NCBI GenBank assembly: GCA_002505945.1
Contig: DAWM01000066.1
Coordinates: forward strand, 1-6,635
Reading direction: 5' to 3'
Origin: Candidatus Woesearchaeota archaeon UBA119
Lineage (GTDB): Archaea > Nanobdellota > Nanobdellia > Woesearchaeales > UBA119
DNA length: 6,635 bases
How positions within the stretch are numbered: the stretch's first letter is position 1; every line of letters begins with the position of its first letter. Below, piece by piece: positions 5,317-6,635 of the stretch. A model generated the notes under the pieces. The model saw only the letters and a program-made list of their open reading frames with translations, did not search any database and was not told the origin of the DNA. Both the position numbers and the translations under genes were made by a program.

Positions 5317-5874
5317 ATGACAATAAAAGAAAAAAAAGAGGAAAAAGGGTCTGATGTTTCAGAGCTTGGTGGCCAGAAGTGTCCTGTATGCGGAAAGAAT
5401 ACCTTAACTTTGAGAGAGAGTGCAAGGGATGTTCCTTACTTTGGCACAGTGCTGTTGTTCTCTATGACCTGCTCTAATTGCCGCTATCATAAGGCGGATG
5501 TGGAGATGGTAGATGTAAATGAGCCGGTCAAATTCAGCTTCAAAGTTGAGAAGCCAGAGGACCTTAATGTTCGTGTAATCAAATCATCCTCAGCAAAGGT
5601 AAGAATCGGAAGGGTGGGCTCAATTGAACCGGGAATTGCCTCCAACGGTTATGTTACCAATATTGAAGGTTTGCTTAACCGGATGAAACATCAGTTAGAG
5701 GTTATTAAAGACAGTGATACAGAAAAGGAGAATGTCAAAAAGGCTCGCAATCATATCAAAAAGATTAATAGGGTTCTATGGGGCTCCGAGACAATAAACA
5801 TAGTCTTGGAAGATCCAGATGGGAATTCAGGGATTATAAGTGATAAAGCTGAGAAGAGCAAGCCAAAGAAATAG
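5317..5874 (+). CDS. Archaeal ZPR1 zinc-finger domain protein
   Basis: This 185-aa protein carries one ZPR1 module. A lysine/glutamate-rich N-terminus (about 1-13) leads into a zinc ribbon, CPVC at 22-25 and CSNC at 52-55 (CX2C-X26-CX2C), with the conserved PYFG between them. A beta-rich region typical of ZPR1 follows: RVIKSSSAKVRIG (86-98), SIEPGIASNGYVTNIEGLL (102-120) and LEDPDGNSGI (164-173). The C-terminus is a basic tail. Eukaryotic ZPR1 has two such modules and acts with translation factor eEF1A, most recently described as a folding chaperone. Archaeal single-module homologues are assumed but not shown to act on aEF1A. The frame stays open upstream to an ATG at 5236, but that 27-residue extension would overlap the promoter and has no Shine-Dalgarno sequence, so the start at 5317 is chosen. 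The gene is followed by a T run and then valS on the same strand with its own promoter. Confidence 0.88.
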   Translation: MTIKEKKEEKGSDVSELGGQKCPVCGKNTLTLRESARDVPYFGTVLLFSMTCSNCRYHKADVEMVDVNEPVKFSFKVEKPEDLNVRVIKSSSAKVRIGRVGSIEPGIASNGYVTNIEGLLNRMKHQLEVIKDSDTEKENVKKARNHIKKINRVLWGSETINIVLEDPDGNSGIISDKAEKSKPKK

Positions 5875-5875
5875 A

Positions 5876-5884
5876 TTCTTTTTT
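5876..5884 (+). terminator. Short T-rich terminator after the ZPR1 gene
   Basis: TTCTTTTTT directly follows the stop codon, with a run of six T. It lies just before the valS promoter and resembles an archaeal oligo-T terminator, though it is short. Confidence 0.45.
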
Positions 5885-5894
5885 AAGCCAGAAT

Positions 5895-5914
5895 GAGATA
5901 AATTTAAAAATATA
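5895..5914 (+). promoter_or_regulatory. BRE/TATA promoter of valS
   Basis: GAGATAAA (5895-5902) followed by TTTAAAAATATA (5903-5914) gives an expected transcription start near 5933 and a leader of about 24 nt. Just before the ATG, GATGTGATT (5945-5953) resembles the anti-Shine-Dalgarno complement GAGGTGATT. Confidence 0.6.
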
Positions 5915-5956
5915 AAACCTCTTGCCATTCTTTAGTCATAGAATGATGTGATTGTT

Positions 5957-6635
5957 ATGGGACTAGATAAAAGATATAATATCTCTGATAAGGAGAAGAA
6001 GTGGCAGGATTTTTGGGAAGAGGAAGGTATATTCAAGTTCAATCCTAATACCAACAAGGAAATATTCTCTTTGGATACACCTCCCCCGACTGTTTCTGGC
6101 ACGATGCATATTGGGCATGCTATGGGATATGCTCAAGCAGACTTTGCGATGCGTTTTCAGAGGATGAGAGGAAAGGAGATATTCTATCCGTTTGGCTTTG
6201 ATGATAACGGCTTGGCTACAGAGAGGTTTGTAGAGAAGAAGGCTAAGGTAAGAGGCAATTCTATGTCCCGTAAGGAGTTCAAAGAGCGATGCTTAAATGT
6301 AACCAAGGAGACTGAAGAGAAGCTGAGGCAGAAGTGGAAATCTTTAGGGGTTTCTCCTGATTGGACTCAAGATTACAGGACAATTGATGATAACTCTCAA
6401 AGGATATCCCAGCTGTCCTTTATTGACTTATATGAGAAAGGCAGGGAGTACCAGAAAGAAGCTCCTACACTGTGGTGCCCTCACTGCAGGACGGCTATCG
6501 CTCAGGTTGAGTTGGAGGATAAGGAGCTGAACAGTTCTTTCAATGATGTTATTTTTAGGGTGGTGGAAGATGATAGCGATTTGATAATCTCCACTACCAG
6601 ACCAGAGCTGCTTCCCGCTTGCGTAGCCATATTTG
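5957..6635 (+). CDS. valS: Valyl-tRNA synthetase, archaeal type (5' part; runs off the right edge)
   Basis: The first 226 residues of a class I aminoacyl-tRNA synthetase, which charges tRNA-Val in the cytoplasm, are present. The catalytic Rossmann fold starts with TPPPTVSGTMHIGHA (41-55), containing the HIGH motif at 51-54. The archaeal ValRS hallmark follows as GFDDNGLATER (80-90), close to the usual GWDDNGLPTER and unlike the IleRS or LeuRS equivalents. WCPHCRTAIAQVELEDKE (173-190) holds half of a zinc site, and STTRPELLPACVAIF (212-226) is the entry to the CP1 editing domain. The rest of the editing domain, the KMSKS loop and the anticodon-binding domain lie beyond the window. Full-length archaeal ValRS is about 800-900 aa, so about a quarter is here. 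The ATG at 5957 is supported by the Shine-Dalgarno-like GATGTGATT; an in-frame GTG at 5948 is less likely. Confidence 0.93.
   Translation, partial: MGLDKRYNISDKEKKWQDFWEEEGIFKFNPNTNKEIFSLDTPPPTVSGTMHIGHAMGYAQADFAMRFQRMRGKEIFYPFGFDDNGLATERFVEKKAKVRGNSMSRKEFKERCLNVTKETEEKLRQKWKSLGVSPDWTQDYRTIDDNSQRISQLSFIDLYEKGREYQKEAPTLWCPHCRTAIAQVELEDKELNSSFNDVIFRVVEDDSDLIISTTRPELLPACVAIF

Noticed and set aside
1..6635. CRISPR array, insertion sequence, toxin-antitoxin or other defence system
   Set aside because: No regularly spaced direct repeats, transposase or nuclease motifs, or small paired toxin-antitoxin genes are seen. Apart from the 3150-3280 element the region looks like ordinary chromosome.

Overview
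The window reads as a piece of archaeal chromosome, moderately AT-rich and gene-dense. Four observations support this. Genes are preceded by BRE/TATA promoters (purine/A-rich BRE followed by TTTAAA-type TATA boxes) and followed by T-rich terminators. The isomerase is of the archaeal bifunctional phosphoglucose/phosphomannose type. There is a single-domain archaeal ZPR1 zinc-finger protein. The valyl-tRNA synthetase is archaeal-type (DDNGL..ER motif). The style of the surface protein and the short, compact genes would suit a DPANN-like lineage such as Woesearchaeota or Pacearchaeota, but that placement is inference; no rRNA gene is present to test it.

Layout. (1) 42-422 (+): a small four-helix membrane protein with GtrA-like topology, whose frame is open to the left edge. 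(2) 486-2096 (+): a large secreted, membrane-anchored, very acidic surface protein with Ig/cadherin-like domains and a tight cluster of N-glycosylation sequons. (3) 2173-3159 (+): a PfkB/ribokinase-family sugar kinase on a probably leaderless transcript. (4) 3150-3280: a GC-rich, highly structured inverted-repeat element between convergent genes, which is the least explained object in the window. (5) 5162-3289 (-): a two-gene operon, PGI/PMI isomerase then ROK sugar kinase. (6) 5163-5316: a divergent promoter region with a perfect 12-bp palindrome. (7) 5317-5874 (+): a ZPR1 zinc-finger protein. (8) 5957-6635 (+): the 5' part of valS, which runs off the right edge.

Functional reading. The ROK kinase, PGI/PMI and PfkB kinase together could perform glucose to G6P to F6P to FBP. 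This is the route built from non-classical enzyme families known in some Crenarchaeota such as Aeropyrum. PGI/PMI assignment is strong; the substrates of the two kinases are not settled by sequence. The ROK kinase lacks the usual CxCGxxGCxE zinc motif. The surface protein and the GtrA-like membrane protein are envelope-related. ZPR1 and ValRS belong to translation.
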